Positions 46,453 to 54,817 of a stretch of DNA of 64,000 nt are shown here, in pieces. The first letter of the stretch is position 1. Every line of letters starts with the position of its first letter. A model generated the notes under the pieces. The model was not told where the DNA came from, did no database searches, and saw nothing but the letters and a program-made list of their open reading frames with translations. The translations under genes were made by a program, and so were the position numbers. The stretch spans positions 1 to 64,000 of the forward strand of contig NZ_MPOH02000020.1 of assembly GCF_001896135.2 (NCBI RefSeq), read 5' to 3'. The DNA is from Streptomyces phaeoluteigriseus (GTDB taxonomy: Bacteria > Actinomycetota > Actinomycetes > Streptomycetales > Streptomycetaceae).

Positions 46453-47997
46453 TCAGCGGACGGTCACGCCGAAGGCCACACCGGTCGCCGGGAGGCCGCC
46501 CTCGCCGGGCTTGATCGTCACCGTCGGCGCGCCACCGGAGGCCACGTTCCACGGGAAGCCGTGGACTCCGCGGGCCTCCGCGGGGCCGTAGGGCATGCCG
46601 ACGTACAGCAGCGAGGGGGTGGCTGCCAGGGAGAGGCCCGCGAGCTGGCGCGGGGCGGGGACGCCCGGCACGCCGTAGCCGGGGTCGATCCACTGGTCGG
46701 AGGCGCCGGGCGCGCCGACCAGCGGGACGATGTGGACGCCGCCCTTCTCCGCGTGCTCCTCGGACGACTCCTCGCCCGGCACGCCGATGGCGAGGCGGGT
46801 GGTGGTGGCCGTGGAGGTGGCGTTCGGGGAGGTGTTGACGGCGGCGAGCCGCTTGCCGAAGAAGTCGCCGGCCTCGGACTCCTGGTCCACGTCGGCGGAG
46901 TTCTGGTCGATCCAGGCGGTCTCGGTGAAGGTGCCGTTGGCGGCGAGCCTGAACACCTGGACGGCGCCCGCGTCGACGGTGGTCGACAGGTCCTCGCCGG
47001 GCACGCCGACCGCGAGCAGCGACTCGGTGGTGGAGGTGGCGCCGGACGCCCGGTACGGCACCATGGCGAGCGCGGCACCGAACTGGTCGTCCACCTCGGG
47101 GGCGCCGCCGATCACGTCCTGGTCCTGGCCGAGGCCGCCGAGCGGCTTCGGGGAGTTGGAGGTGAGCGCGTGGCTGAAGAAGCCGACGCCGCCGGCGAAG
47201 GGAACGGTGCCGAGGGCCTCGCCGGGGGTGCCGACCGCGAAGTGGGTGGGGGTCGCGGCGAGGGTGCTGCCGAAGCGGTCGTCCCGCTCGGCCGTGCCGG
47301 AGACGGCGCCCGCGGTCTCGGTGTCCTGGTGGACGAAGGCGACGGTCTGCGCGGTGCCGCCGACGTAGTAGAAGCCGCCCGCGTCCTCGACGGTGCCGAC
47401 GGACTCGCCGGGGTTGCCGATCAGCAGGTACGGCGCGCCGGCGGAGGTCTTGCCCGCGGCGAGCGAGTAGCCGACCCAGTCGTCGGTCTCGGTGCCGCCG
47501 CCCAGGGGCTTGTCGGTGCCCTGGTAGAACTCCTTCACCGGCTTGCTGCCGGCGTTCAGCCCGCTCGTCGAGCCGTGGAGGAGCTGCACGACCCCGGCGT
47601 CGGGCACGGTGCCCATGTCCTCGTACGGCGTGCCGACCGCGAGGTCGCTGCATCCGTCGAGGTCGGCGTCGTAGACGGCCAGCGCGTAGCCGTACTGGTC
47701 GTTGGCCTCGGGTGCGCCGGGAACGTTGTCAGGCGCCTGCGAGAAGGTCAGGGTCCCCTTGCCGCCGCCGTAGACGACATGGATCTCACCGGCCTTGGTG
47801 ACCCCGCCGACGGTCGCCTCCGGGTCGGCGATCACCGTGTCGCGGACGCCGTCCCCGTTGAAGTCCGAGTCGACCCCGGACGGACAGGCGACCGCCGCGA
47901 CGGCCGGCGTGCCACCGGCCCCGAGCCCCCAGGCCAGCAGCGTCCCTGTCACCACTGCGGCAGCACTGTGCCGCCATGTTCTGCCCACGGTAAACAC
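46453..47997 (-). CDS. Secreted FG-GAP repeat (integrin-alpha-like) protein
   Basis: 514 residues from GTG 47995-47997, chosen for the GGGGG site upstream. Signal peptide AAAVVTGTLLAWGLGAGG. The mature part is built from FG-GAP blades with calcium-type loops: DSDFNGDGVRDTVIADPEA near the start, DADLDGCSDLAVGTPYEDMG, and repeated GTPGEALG, VGVPGEDLS and IGVPGEESS, about seven blades in a beta-propeller. Such propellers mediate extracellular binding. First gene of the minus-strand RHS cassette; the LamG and RHS genes follow at 178 and 99 bases. A contribution to surface attachment of the toxin shell is inferred from context only. Confidence 0.88.
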   Translation of the reverse strand: MFTVGRTWRHSAAAVVTGTLLAWGLGAGGTPAVAAVACPSGVDSDFNGDGVRDTVIADPEATVGGVTKAGEIHVVYGGGKGTLTFSQAPDNVPGAPEANDQYGYALAVYDADLDGCSDLAVGTPYEDMGTVPDAGVVQLLHGSTSGLNAGSKPVKEFYQGTDKPLGGGTETDDWVGYSLAAGKTSAGAPYLLIGNPGESVGTVEDAGGFYYVGGTAQTVAFVHQDTETAGAVSGTAERDDRFGSTLAATPTHFAVGTPGEALGTVPFAGGVGFFSHALTSNSPKPLGGLGQDQDVIGGAPEVDDQFGAALAMVPYRASGATSTTESLLAVGVPGEDLSTTVDAGAVQVFRLAANGTFTETAWIDQNSADVDQESEAGDFFGKRLAAVNTSPNATSTATTTRLAIGVPGEESSEEHAEKGGVHIVPLVGAPGASDQWIDPGYGVPGVPAPRQLAGLSLAATPSLLYVGMPYGPAEARGVHGFPWNVASGGAPTVTIKPGEGGLPATGVAFGVTVR

Positions 47998-48228
47998 AGC
48001 TCTGCCCCCGCAGATGAAGAGTTTCTGAAAAAACGTCACCGGATCATCGCTGTGCGTGACGTGGCCATGCAAGAGATCACCTGATCACCAGAACATGACA
48101 AGAATCACAGGAATCACACATCGACCACATGGGCATCGTCCTTCGCCCGACCTCGGTCGCCCGCGTCTGCGAGGGACACACCGATCCCCGTATGCTCGCC
48201 CGGAAGTCAGACACCGGAAGGCATCGAA

Positions 48229-48831
48229 GTGAACTACAGGGTCCAGCCCAGCGCTCAGGTCGACGACACCGCCGAGATCGGCGCCGGCAGCAGCGTCTGG
48301 GACCTCGCACAGGTCCGCGAGGGCGCCCGCCTCGGCGAGGGCTGCGTGGTCGGCCGTGGCGCCTACGTCGGCACGGGCGTGCGCATGGGCGACAACTGCA
48401 AGCTCCAGAACTACGCGCTGGTGTACGAGCCTGCCGAGTTGGGCGACGGCGTCTTCATCGGCCCCGCCGTGGTCCTCACCAACGACCACAACCCCCGTTC
48501 GGTGGACCCCGAGGGCAAGCAGAAGCGGGGTGGCGACTGGGAGGCCGTCGGCGTGAAGATCGCCGACGGCGCCTCCATCGGCGCCCGTTCGGTGTGCATC
48601 GCCCCCATCGAGATCGGCCGCTGGGCCATGGTCGCGGCCGGCGCCGTCGTCACCAAGGACGTCCCCGACTTCGCGCTCGTCGTCGGAGTCCCCGCCCGGC
48701 AGATCGGCTGGGTCGGCCACGAGGGCGTCCGGCTGGTCGCGCGTGAGGACCGGGCGGGGGTGTGGGAGTGCCCGAAGTCCGGCCGCCTCTACCGGGAAAC
48801 GGCCGAGGGGACGCTCACCGAGTCGGAGTGA
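48229..48831 (+). CDS. WbpD-like N-acetyltransferase (left-handed beta-helix)
   Basis: 200 residues from GTG 48229, seven bases behind GGAAGG. Hexapeptide repeats make a trimeric left-handed beta-helix: IGAGSSVWDLAQVREGARLG (the WbpD/WlbB signature), VVGRGAYVGTGVRMGDNCKL, and GASIGARSVCIAPIEIG. The acetyl-CoA loop contains TNDHNPRSVDPEG. WbpD acetylates the 3-amino group of UDP-2-acetamido-3-amino-2,3-dideoxyglucuronate. Relatives of the other three enzymes of that route (dehydrogenase, Gfo/Idh oxidase, transaminase) are in the minus-strand operon 50210-59614. The C-terminus carries a short extra segment with WECPKSGRLYR. Confidence 0.88.
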   Translation: MNYRVQPSAQVDDTAEIGAGSSVWDLAQVREGARLGEGCVVGRGAYVGTGVRMGDNCKLQNYALVYEPAELGDGVFIGPAVVLTNDHNPRSVDPEGKQKRGGDWEAVGVKIADGASIGARSVCIAPIEIGRWAMVAAGAVVTKDVPDFALVVGVPARQIGWVGHEGVRLVAREDRAGVWECPKSGRLYRETAEGTLTESE

Positions 48832-48858
48832 GCCGAGCAGCACCAGGAGGGTGGAACC

Positions 48859-48885
48859 GGCCCGGGACCGATCCCCCGGGCCTTT
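48859..48885 (+). terminator. Hairpin after the acetyltransferase gene
   Basis: GGCCCGGG and CCCGGGCC (48859-48866, 48875-48882) form an 8-bp stem followed by TTT, 27 bases past the stop. It probably separates expression of the acyltransferase gene downstream. Confidence 0.65.
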
Positions 48886-48955
48886 CGGTCCTCCAGCCCG
48901 TGACGGTGCCCGGACCACGCGGTGGGGCGCCCAGGACACACAACGAGGACGACAC

Positions 48956-50122
48956 ATGTCTCAGACCGACGTCAAGGTCCCCGCACCGCAGGACGCGGCG
49001 GGCACCGACGAAGCGCCCGAGCCGGCGCCGCCCGCGCCCGCACGGGCCCCGCGGCTCTACGCGCTGGACGCGCTGCGCGTCGTAGCGGCGCTCTCTGTGC
49101 TGCTCTTCCACTTCACCGGCGTGGACGCGGCGACGAAGGCCAACTGGGGCATCAACCCGAAGGCGCTGTTCCCGTCGATCTTCCCGTACACCTCGTACGG
49201 CTCCTACGGCGTCCAGCTGTTCTTCATCATCAGCGGCTTCGTCATCTGTCTGTCGGCCTGGGGCCGTACCCCGGGCCAGTTCGTCCAGGCCCGCTTCCTG
49301 CGGCTGTTCCCCGCCTACTGGTTCTCGGTCGTCATCGCCGTCCTCGTCTGGCGCGGGCTGCCCGACGGCGAGCGCACGGCGCCGAGCTTCAGCGAGTCAC
49401 TGACGAACCTCACCATGGTCCAGGCACCGCTGTCCGCCCGGCACCTGGTCGGCGCCTACTGGACGCTGTGGGTGGAACTCACCTTCTACCTGATCTTCCT
49501 GGTGGTCCTCTGGAAGGGACTGGACTACGTCCGCGTCTCCGTCTTCTGCTGGCTGTGGCTGCTCGCGAGCGTCCTCGCGCAGAAGGACGAGATCCCGCTC
49601 GTCGGCATCTTCGCCCAGCCGCTGAACACCGCGCTGTTCGTCTCCGGCATCGCGATGTACCTGATCTACCGGTTCGGCCCCGACCTCAAGCTGTGGGGCC
49701 TGCTCGCCGCGGGCTGGCTGGTGATGCAGAGCGACCTCATCCAGCACGCGGACCACGTACGCGACGAGCAGGGCATGGACCGTCAGCCGTACGTCGCCCT
49801 CGCCCTGGTCACCGTCTTCTACCTGGTGGTCCTCGCCGTCGCCCTGCACAAGTTCGACCGCCTCGAATGGAAGTGGCTCACCACGGCCGGCGCGCTGGTG
49901 TACCCGCTCTACCTGATCCACGAGGAACTGGGCTGGGCCATGATCCGCAAGCTGTACGGCGGCGGCGTTCTGGGTGCGTGGGCCACGCTGGCCGCCACCA
50001 CGGCCGTACTGATCGTGCTGGCGTGGCTCGTCCACAAGTGCGTGGAGAAGCCTTCCCAGCGGTGGCTGCGCAACCGCCTGGCCAAGGAGTCCGGCAGGCA
50101 CACGGCGGCGGCCCGCGGCTGA
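48956..50122 (+). CDS. Acyltransferase family 3 membrane protein (O-acetyltransferase)
   Basis: 388 residues, ATG 48956 behind GAGGAC. After a Pro/Ala-rich cytoplasmic start, the family-3 motif YALDALRVVAALSVLLFHF carries the conserved Arg and His, then about ten membrane helices (GVQLFFIISGFVICLSAWGR; FLRLFPAYWFSVVIAVLVW; TLWVELTFYLIFLVVLW; LYLIHEELGW). These enzymes move acyl groups, usually acetyl, onto surface polysaccharides. It is convergent with the sugar operon and probably modifies the polymer made by it. The acceptor is unknown. Confidence 0.92.
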   Translation: MSQTDVKVPAPQDAAGTDEAPEPAPPAPARAPRLYALDALRVVAALSVLLFHFTGVDAATKANWGINPKALFPSIFPYTSYGSYGVQLFFIISGFVICLSAWGRTPGQFVQARFLRLFPAYWFSVVIAVLVWRGLPDGERTAPSFSESLTNLTMVQAPLSARHLVGAYWTLWVELTFYLIFLVVLWKGLDYVRVSVFCWLWLLASVLAQKDEIPLVGIFAQPLNTALFVSGIAMYLIYRFGPDLKLWGLLAAGWLVMQSDLIQHADHVRDEQGMDRQPYVALALVTVFYLVVLAVALHKFDRLEWKWLTTAGALVYPLYLIHEELGWAMIRKLYGGGVLGAWATLAATTAVLIVLAWLVHKCVEKPSQRWLRNRLAKESGRHTAAARG

Positions 50123-50139
50123 CGGCCCGCAGCTTGTCC

Positions 50140-50197
50140 GGAAACGGGGAAGGGCTTGACGCCACCGACTGGTGGCGTCAAGCCCTTCCCCGTTTCC
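50140..50197. terminator. 27-bp perfect hairpin, bidirectional terminator
   Basis: The arms 50140-50166 and 50171-50197 are perfectly complementary with a GACT loop. It lies between the convergent acyltransferase (stop 50122) and dehydrogenase (stop 50210) genes and can serve both. No T-run is present on either side. Confidence 0.9.
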
Positions 50198-50209
50198 CGG
50201 AAGCGTGTG

Positions 50210-51493
50210 TCAGCCGCCGATGACAACCCGCCGGACGCCCTTCCAGGCCTCCGGGTCGGTCGTACGGCGACCGTCGACCAGGACCGTGACGTCCGGCAGG
50301 TCGGCCGGGGTCAGGGAGCGGTACTCGGCGTGGTCGGCCTGGAGGATCGCGGCCGTGACCTTCTCGCCGGCGTGCGGGGTCAGACCGTGCGCCGCCAGCT
50401 CCTCGTCCGTGTACATCGGGTCCGAGACGAACGGGACCGCGCCGCGCGCCCTGAGCGCCTCGACGGTCGGGAAGACGCCCGAGAACGCGGTCTCCTTGAC
50501 GCCACCGCGGTAGGCGGCGCCCAGCACGAGCACGTTCACGCCGGTCAGGTCGCCGTAGGCGGCGGCCAGCAGGTCGACGGCGTACTCCGGCATCGCGGCG
50601 TTCGCCTCACGCGCGGAGCGCACGACGGTCGCGGCCGGGTCGTTCCACAGGTACATCCGCGGGTAGATCGGGATGCAGTGCCCACCGACGGCGATGCCGG
50701 GCTGGTGGATGTGGCTGTACGGCTGCGAGTTGCAGGCCTCGATGACCTTCTTGACGTCGATGCCGTTGCTGTCGGCGAAGCGCGCGAACTGGTTCGCCAG
50801 GCCGATGTTGACGTCCCGGTAGGTGGTCTCGGCGAGCTTGGCCAGCTCGGAGGCCTCGGCCGTGCCCAGGTCCCACACACCGTTGGCCTGCGGCAGGTCG
50901 GCGCGCTCGTCGAAGTCGAGGACCTGCTCGTAGAACTCCACACCGCGGGCCGTCGACGCCTCGTCGACGCCGCCGACCAGCTTCGGGTAGCGGCGCAGGT
51001 CGGCGAAGACCCGGCCGGTCAGGACGCGCTCCGGGGAGAACACCAGGTGGAAGTCCTCACCGACGGTCAGACCCGAGCCCTCGGCCAGCATCGGCGCCCA
51101 GCGGGTGCGCGTGGTGCCGACCGGCAGCGTCGTCTCGTACGAGACGAGCGTGCCCGGCTTCAGACCCTGGGCGATCGCCTTCGTCGCGGAGTCCATCCAG
51201 CCGAAGTCCGGGATGCCCTCGGCGTCGACGAACAGCGGCACGACCACGACGACGGCCTCGCACTCGGCGACCGCCGACGCGGTGTCCGTCGTCGCGCTCA
51301 GCAGCCCGGCGTCGACGGCCTGCTTGAGCTTGACGTCGAGGTCGTGCTCACCCGGGAAGGGCTCGACACCGGCGTTGACCAGCTCGACGACCTTCTCGTT
51401 GACGTCCGCACCGATGACCCGGTGGCCCTTGGACGCGAACTGCACGGCCAGCGGAAGACCGATCTTGCCGAGCGCTACTACACAGATGTTCAT
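50210..51493 (-). CDS. UDP-sugar 6-dehydrogenase (WbpA / UDP-N-acetylhexosamine type)
   Basis: 427 residues. Oxidises C6 of a UDP-N-acetylhexosamine to the uronic acid with two NAD. Rossmann start MNICVVALGKIGLPLAVQFA, ETTLPVGTTRTRW, FSPERVLTGRVFADLR, the Lys in ETTYRDVNIGLANQFARF region and the catalytic Cys in AVGGHCIPIYPRMYLW. The FSPER and GGHCIPIYP forms are typical of the WbpA/WecC group rather than UDP-glucose dehydrogenase. Last gene of the operon, 35 bases after the GT2 gene. First step of the proposed 2,3-diacetamido-glucuronate pathway. Confidence 0.93.
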   Translation of the reverse strand: MNICVVALGKIGLPLAVQFASKGHRVIGADVNEKVVELVNAGVEPFPGEHDLDVKLKQAVDAGLLSATTDTASAVAECEAVVVVVPLFVDAEGIPDFGWMDSATKAIAQGLKPGTLVSYETTLPVGTTRTRWAPMLAEGSGLTVGEDFHLVFSPERVLTGRVFADLRRYPKLVGGVDEASTARGVEFYEQVLDFDERADLPQANGVWDLGTAEASELAKLAETTYRDVNIGLANQFARFADSNGIDVKKVIEACNSQPYSHIHQPGIAVGGHCIPIYPRMYLWNDPAATVVRSAREANAAMPEYAVDLLAAAYGDLTGVNVLVLGAAYRGGVKETAFSGVFPTVEALRARGAVPFVSDPMYTDEELAAHGLTPHAGEKVTAAILQADHAEYRSLTPADLPDVTVLVDGRRTTDPEAWKGVRRVVIGG

Positions 51494-51528
51494 GGACGGT
51501 GGCTACTTCCTTCTGGAACCGTTCGGCT

Positions 51529-53217
51529 TCAGGAACCGTTCGACTTCGACTTCTTGGAACCGTTCGACTTCGAGCCGACGGAGCGGGACTTCACCTTCCG
51601 CGCCAGACGCCCGAGCGCCTGCCGCACCAAAGTCCTCTTCGGGGGATACAGCTGGGCCGTGTCGATCACCACACGCCCCTTGTCGTTGACGAGTGCCGAC
51701 GCCCGGTACGGATCGTCCTCATGGCCCCATCGCCGGGCGAGCGGCATCGGCAGCCCCTCACCGCGCACCGGGATCTCGTACGTCCTGCCCGCGACGTCCA
51801 GATAGACCCGGACACCCCTCTTGGCGGTGACGTACTCCAGCGGCAGCCGCGCGTGCAGCACACTGGCCGCGCCGTCCTGGGCCGGCTCCACCCGCATCTC
51901 ACCGACCGGGGCCGGCAGTACCTGGTCCGCCTTGAGACGGCGGGCGCCCGGCTTGTCCGCCGACTTGGGCATGGCGCCCTTGACGAGCCGCAGCACCGCC
52001 CCGGCCTCGTCGACGTGCCCGACCACCGGCACCCGTACGGACGCCGTGTAGACGAGCCCGTCGCCCTGCTGCTCCCAGTCGGAGGCGAGCAGTTCGGTGC
52101 CCTGGGCCAGGCGGCCCGGGACGGACTCCCCGATCAGCTCGTAGACCCGGTCGGGCAGACCGACCCGCGGGTCGCGGAAGCCTGGGTAGCGGGCGTAGGC
52201 ACGCTCGCCCTCGACGACGAACGGCGGCGCCCCGTGCTCCTGCTCGGTGCTGATCGCCTCGGACAGCGCGTCGATCGCCCCCGCCTGGGCCAGGGCGATG
52301 CGCACCCGGCGCTTGACGTCCATGGCGTCGCGGATGCCGTCGGTGAAGTAGGTGTCGGCGAGCCGGGCGATGCCCGCGCAGAGCTGCCGCTGCAGGTCGC
52401 GGTCCAGGCCCGGGAAGTCGTCCTGGACGAGCTTGGCCAGCTCCCAGGTGAAGTGCCGGCGCAGCACGGCGTCACGCTTGGGACCCGCCTCGATGAGCCC
52501 GGCGGTGAAGTCCACGATCTCCGCCGCGGCCCGCAGCCGCGCCAGATGGTCCGCGCGGTAGGTGATGTTGCTGGCATCGCCCCGCTTGACCGCGAAGTAG
52601 CAGATGTAGTCGGCCACCACCGAGATCTTCCGGGCGCGCACGCACGCCTCGATGGTGAACGGCTGGTCGCTGCCCACCGGAAGGTGCTCGGGGAAGCGCA
52701 GCTTGTGCTTCTCGACGAGTTCCCGCCGGAACAGCTTGGTGTTGGCCAGGGTGAACGGCAGCGCCGAGTCGTACAGGCTGACGTCCGGGTCGTTCTCCTT
52801 GTACAGCGCCTGGTGGACGTACCGGCCGTTGGTGCCGACCATCTTGCCGACCACGACGTCCGAGTCGTTCTGGTCGGCGCACTTCACCATGCGCTCCAGG
52901 GCCTCCTCACCGAGGTAGTCGTCGGATCCTATGAAGTACACGTACCGGCCCGTGGCCACCTCCAGTGCCCTGTTGCTGGGCGCGGCGGGGCCACCGGAGT
53001 TCGGCTGGTGGAGCACCTTGACGGTGTCCGGGTACTGCGCCGCGAACCGGTCGAGTTCGCGACCGCTGTCGTCGGTGGAGCCGTCGTCGACGGCGACGAT
53101 CTCCAGCCGGTCCCGCCCGATGCTCTGCCCGACGAGGGAGTTCAGGCACTCCGTCAGGTACGGCATCGTGTTGTAGACGGCGACGACGACGGTGACGTCG
53201 GGAACGGCCCCGTTCAT
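51529..53217 (-). CDS. Family 2 glycosyltransferase (TarS/TarP-like), accessory locus
   Basis: 562 residues; ATG 53215-53217 overlaps the preceding stop (ATGA). GT-A domain: VTVVVAVYNTMPYLTECLNS, IVAVDDGSTDDSG, NSGGPAAPSNRALEVATG, YFIGSDDYLG and SDQPFTIEACVRA. A helical domain follows (RRHFTWELAKLVQDDFPGL) and then a beta-rich C-terminal domain absent from the shorter paralogue at 24211-25425. The tail is repetitive (KSRSVGSKSNGSKKS); the DNA motif GGAACCGTTCG recurs at 51515, 51532 and 51556 across the stop codon. Probably adds a sugar to the locus polymer; donor unknown. Confidence 0.9.
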   Translation of the reverse strand: MNGAVPDVTVVVAVYNTMPYLTECLNSLVGQSIGRDRLEIVAVDDGSTDDSGRELDRFAAQYPDTVKVLHQPNSGGPAAPSNRALEVATGRYVYFIGSDDYLGEEALERMVKCADQNDSDVVVGKMVGTNGRYVHQALYKENDPDVSLYDSALPFTLANTKLFRRELVEKHKLRFPEHLPVGSDQPFTIEACVRARKISVVADYICYFAVKRGDASNITYRADHLARLRAAAEIVDFTAGLIEAGPKRDAVLRRHFTWELAKLVQDDFPGLDRDLQRQLCAGIARLADTYFTDGIRDAMDVKRRVRIALAQAGAIDALSEAISTEQEHGAPPFVVEGERAYARYPGFRDPRVGLPDRVYELIGESVPGRLAQGTELLASDWEQQGDGLVYTASVRVPVVGHVDEAGAVLRLVKGAMPKSADKPGARRLKADQVLPAPVGEMRVEPAQDGAASVLHARLPLEYVTAKRGVRVYLDVAGRTYEIPVRGEGLPMPLARRWGHEDDPYRASALVNDKGRVVIDTAQLYPPKRTLVRQALGRLARKVKSRSVGSKSNGSKKSKSNGS

Positions 53218-54797
53218 GAACCCGCCTTCGAGGTTCTGGAAACCAGCCGGGAGTACAGCCCGTCCAGCACCTCGGCCTGCGCCTCCCAGGTCCAGGCGTC
53301 GAGCAGCCCGGGCTTGTCGTAGGCCGCCGTGTACTTCTCCGGGTCGGCCAGTACGGCCTTGATGGCGCGGGCGAGATCGTCGATGTCCTCGGCCCGGCAG
53401 ACCTCGCCCTGGCCCGTGGAACGGGTCATCTCCGACATGGTCTTCACATCGCTGACCACCAGCGGCAGCCGCGCGTGGGAGTACTCGAAGAACTTCGTGA
53501 TCAGGGCGATCTCGTGGTTCGGCCAGTGGTGGATCGGGATGCAGCCGACGTTCGCCGCGGCCAGGAACCGGACCACCTGCCAGTGCTTGACGTACGGCAC
53601 CGCGTGCAGCCGGTCGCCCACCCCGAGCTCCTGTGCCCGGCGCAGCAGGCCCTGGATGTAACCGGCGGCCGGCGCCGGGACGACGAACGCCATGTGGACG
53701 CCGTCCAGCTTCGGCAGCGCCTCCACCATGTCCCCGAGGCCGCGCTGCGCGCCGGGCGAGCCGCTGTAGACGACCAGCGGGACGTCCGGTCCGATGCCGC
53801 ACAGGGCGCGCAGGTCCGGCTCCGGCTCGGTGTCCTCGAGCACCAGGTCGGGCTCGACGGGACGGTCGGGGGCGTTGAGGACCACGGTCGGCTGTTCCTT
53901 GAGGCCGTGCCGCTCCACCAGCAGGTCGGCCAACCCTTCGGAGACGGTGACCACGGCGTCGGCGAACGGGGCGTACTCGCTCTCGTGCGCGGTGTTGCCG
54001 GGGATCCAGTGGGCGTTGTCCTCCCAGGGGCGCACCCCGGGCAGGAACTCGTGGGCGTCCCACACCAGCTTGACCGAGCGGCCGGCGGCACGGGCCCGCA
54101 CCGCGGCACGGGCGCCGACCCCGAGCATCCGGAAGTCGTTCGCGTGGATGAGATCGGGCTTGAGGGCGTCGATCTCCTTGCCGTAGGTCAGCTCGTAGTC
54201 CCACAGCACGGGCTCCAGGCGACGCCAGGCACGCCGGCCCTTGGCCGCCTTCCAGAGGGCGGTGAAGGCGCGGTCCAGGGGCCCGCGCAGCGCACGGCCC
54301 GCCTGCTGCGCCTGGCTGCTCTGCCGGGCCCGGAACTCGACCCACTTCTGCATGAACTTGGAGACCGGCCCGGCCACCACGAGACGCAGCTTCTCGACCC
54401 GGCGGAAGGCGGGGCCGCCCACGGCCTGCGGCGCCACCTTCAGGGCCGCCCGACGGGCGGCCAGGTCCGCGCGCCAGGCCTTGGCCCACTGACGGCGGTA
54501 GGCCGCCAGCGGGCCCGGCGGGTAGGCGAGCGGACGGCGCAGCGGCGAGCGGTGCCGCTCGGCGTGCCGCTTGGCCAGTGGCGTCTTCAGCGGCAGCAGC
54601 CGGACCTCGGCGTCACCGAGCTTCCAGGTACGACCGTTGCCGGATCGGACTAGGCCGAGGAGCACCACGTCCCAGCCGGCGGCCGCCGCGGATTCTGCGG
54701 CCTTCTGCACGCGCGAGTCGCCGTCGACCTTGTTGTCGACCAGCATGACGACCCGGCCCTTGGTCGGGCGGGGCGCGTCGGTGCGCTGCGCTTCCAT
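53214..54797 (-). CDS. Family 4-type glycosyltransferase
   Basis: 527 residues from ATG 54795-54797. GT-B fold: N-terminal half GRVVMLVDNKVDGDSRVQKA, DLIHANDFRMLGVGA, VWDAHEFLPGVRPW and VVTVSEGLADLLVERHG. The C-terminal donor half has VPLVVYSGSPGAQRGLGDM, IPIHHWPNHEIALITKFFEY (Glu-containing donor site) and LPLVVSDVKTMSEM. An unusual 140-residue basic insertion sits between the first beta-alpha units. It is clearly related to the N-terminal half of the next upstream gene (54818-57403) and overlaps the GT2 gene by four bases. Confidence 0.9.
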   Translation of the reverse strand: MEAQRTDAPRPTKGRVVMLVDNKVDGDSRVQKAAESAAAAGWDVVLLGLVRSGNGRTWKLGDAEVRLLPLKTPLAKRHAERHRSPLRRPLAYPPGPLAAYRRQWAKAWRADLAARRAALKVAPQAVGGPAFRRVEKLRLVVAGPVSKFMQKWVEFRARQSSQAQQAGRALRGPLDRAFTALWKAAKGRRAWRRLEPVLWDYELTYGKEIDALKPDLIHANDFRMLGVGARAAVRARAAGRSVKLVWDAHEFLPGVRPWEDNAHWIPGNTAHESEYAPFADAVVTVSEGLADLLVERHGLKEQPTVVLNAPDRPVEPDLVLEDTEPEPDLRALCGIGPDVPLVVYSGSPGAQRGLGDMVEALPKLDGVHMAFVVPAPAAGYIQGLLRRAQELGVGDRLHAVPYVKHWQVVRFLAAANVGCIPIHHWPNHEIALITKFFEYSHARLPLVVSDVKTMSEMTRSTGQGEVCRAEDIDDLARAIKAVLADPEKYTAAYDKPGLLDAWTWEAQAEVLDGLYSRLVSRTSKAGS

Positions 54798-54817
54798 GAA
54801 CAGCCTTTCTGAACCGG

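Noticed and set aside
45760..48084. 774-codon plus-strand frame
   Set aside because: Opposite the FG-GAP and LamG genes; Gly/Val-rich shadow with no domains.
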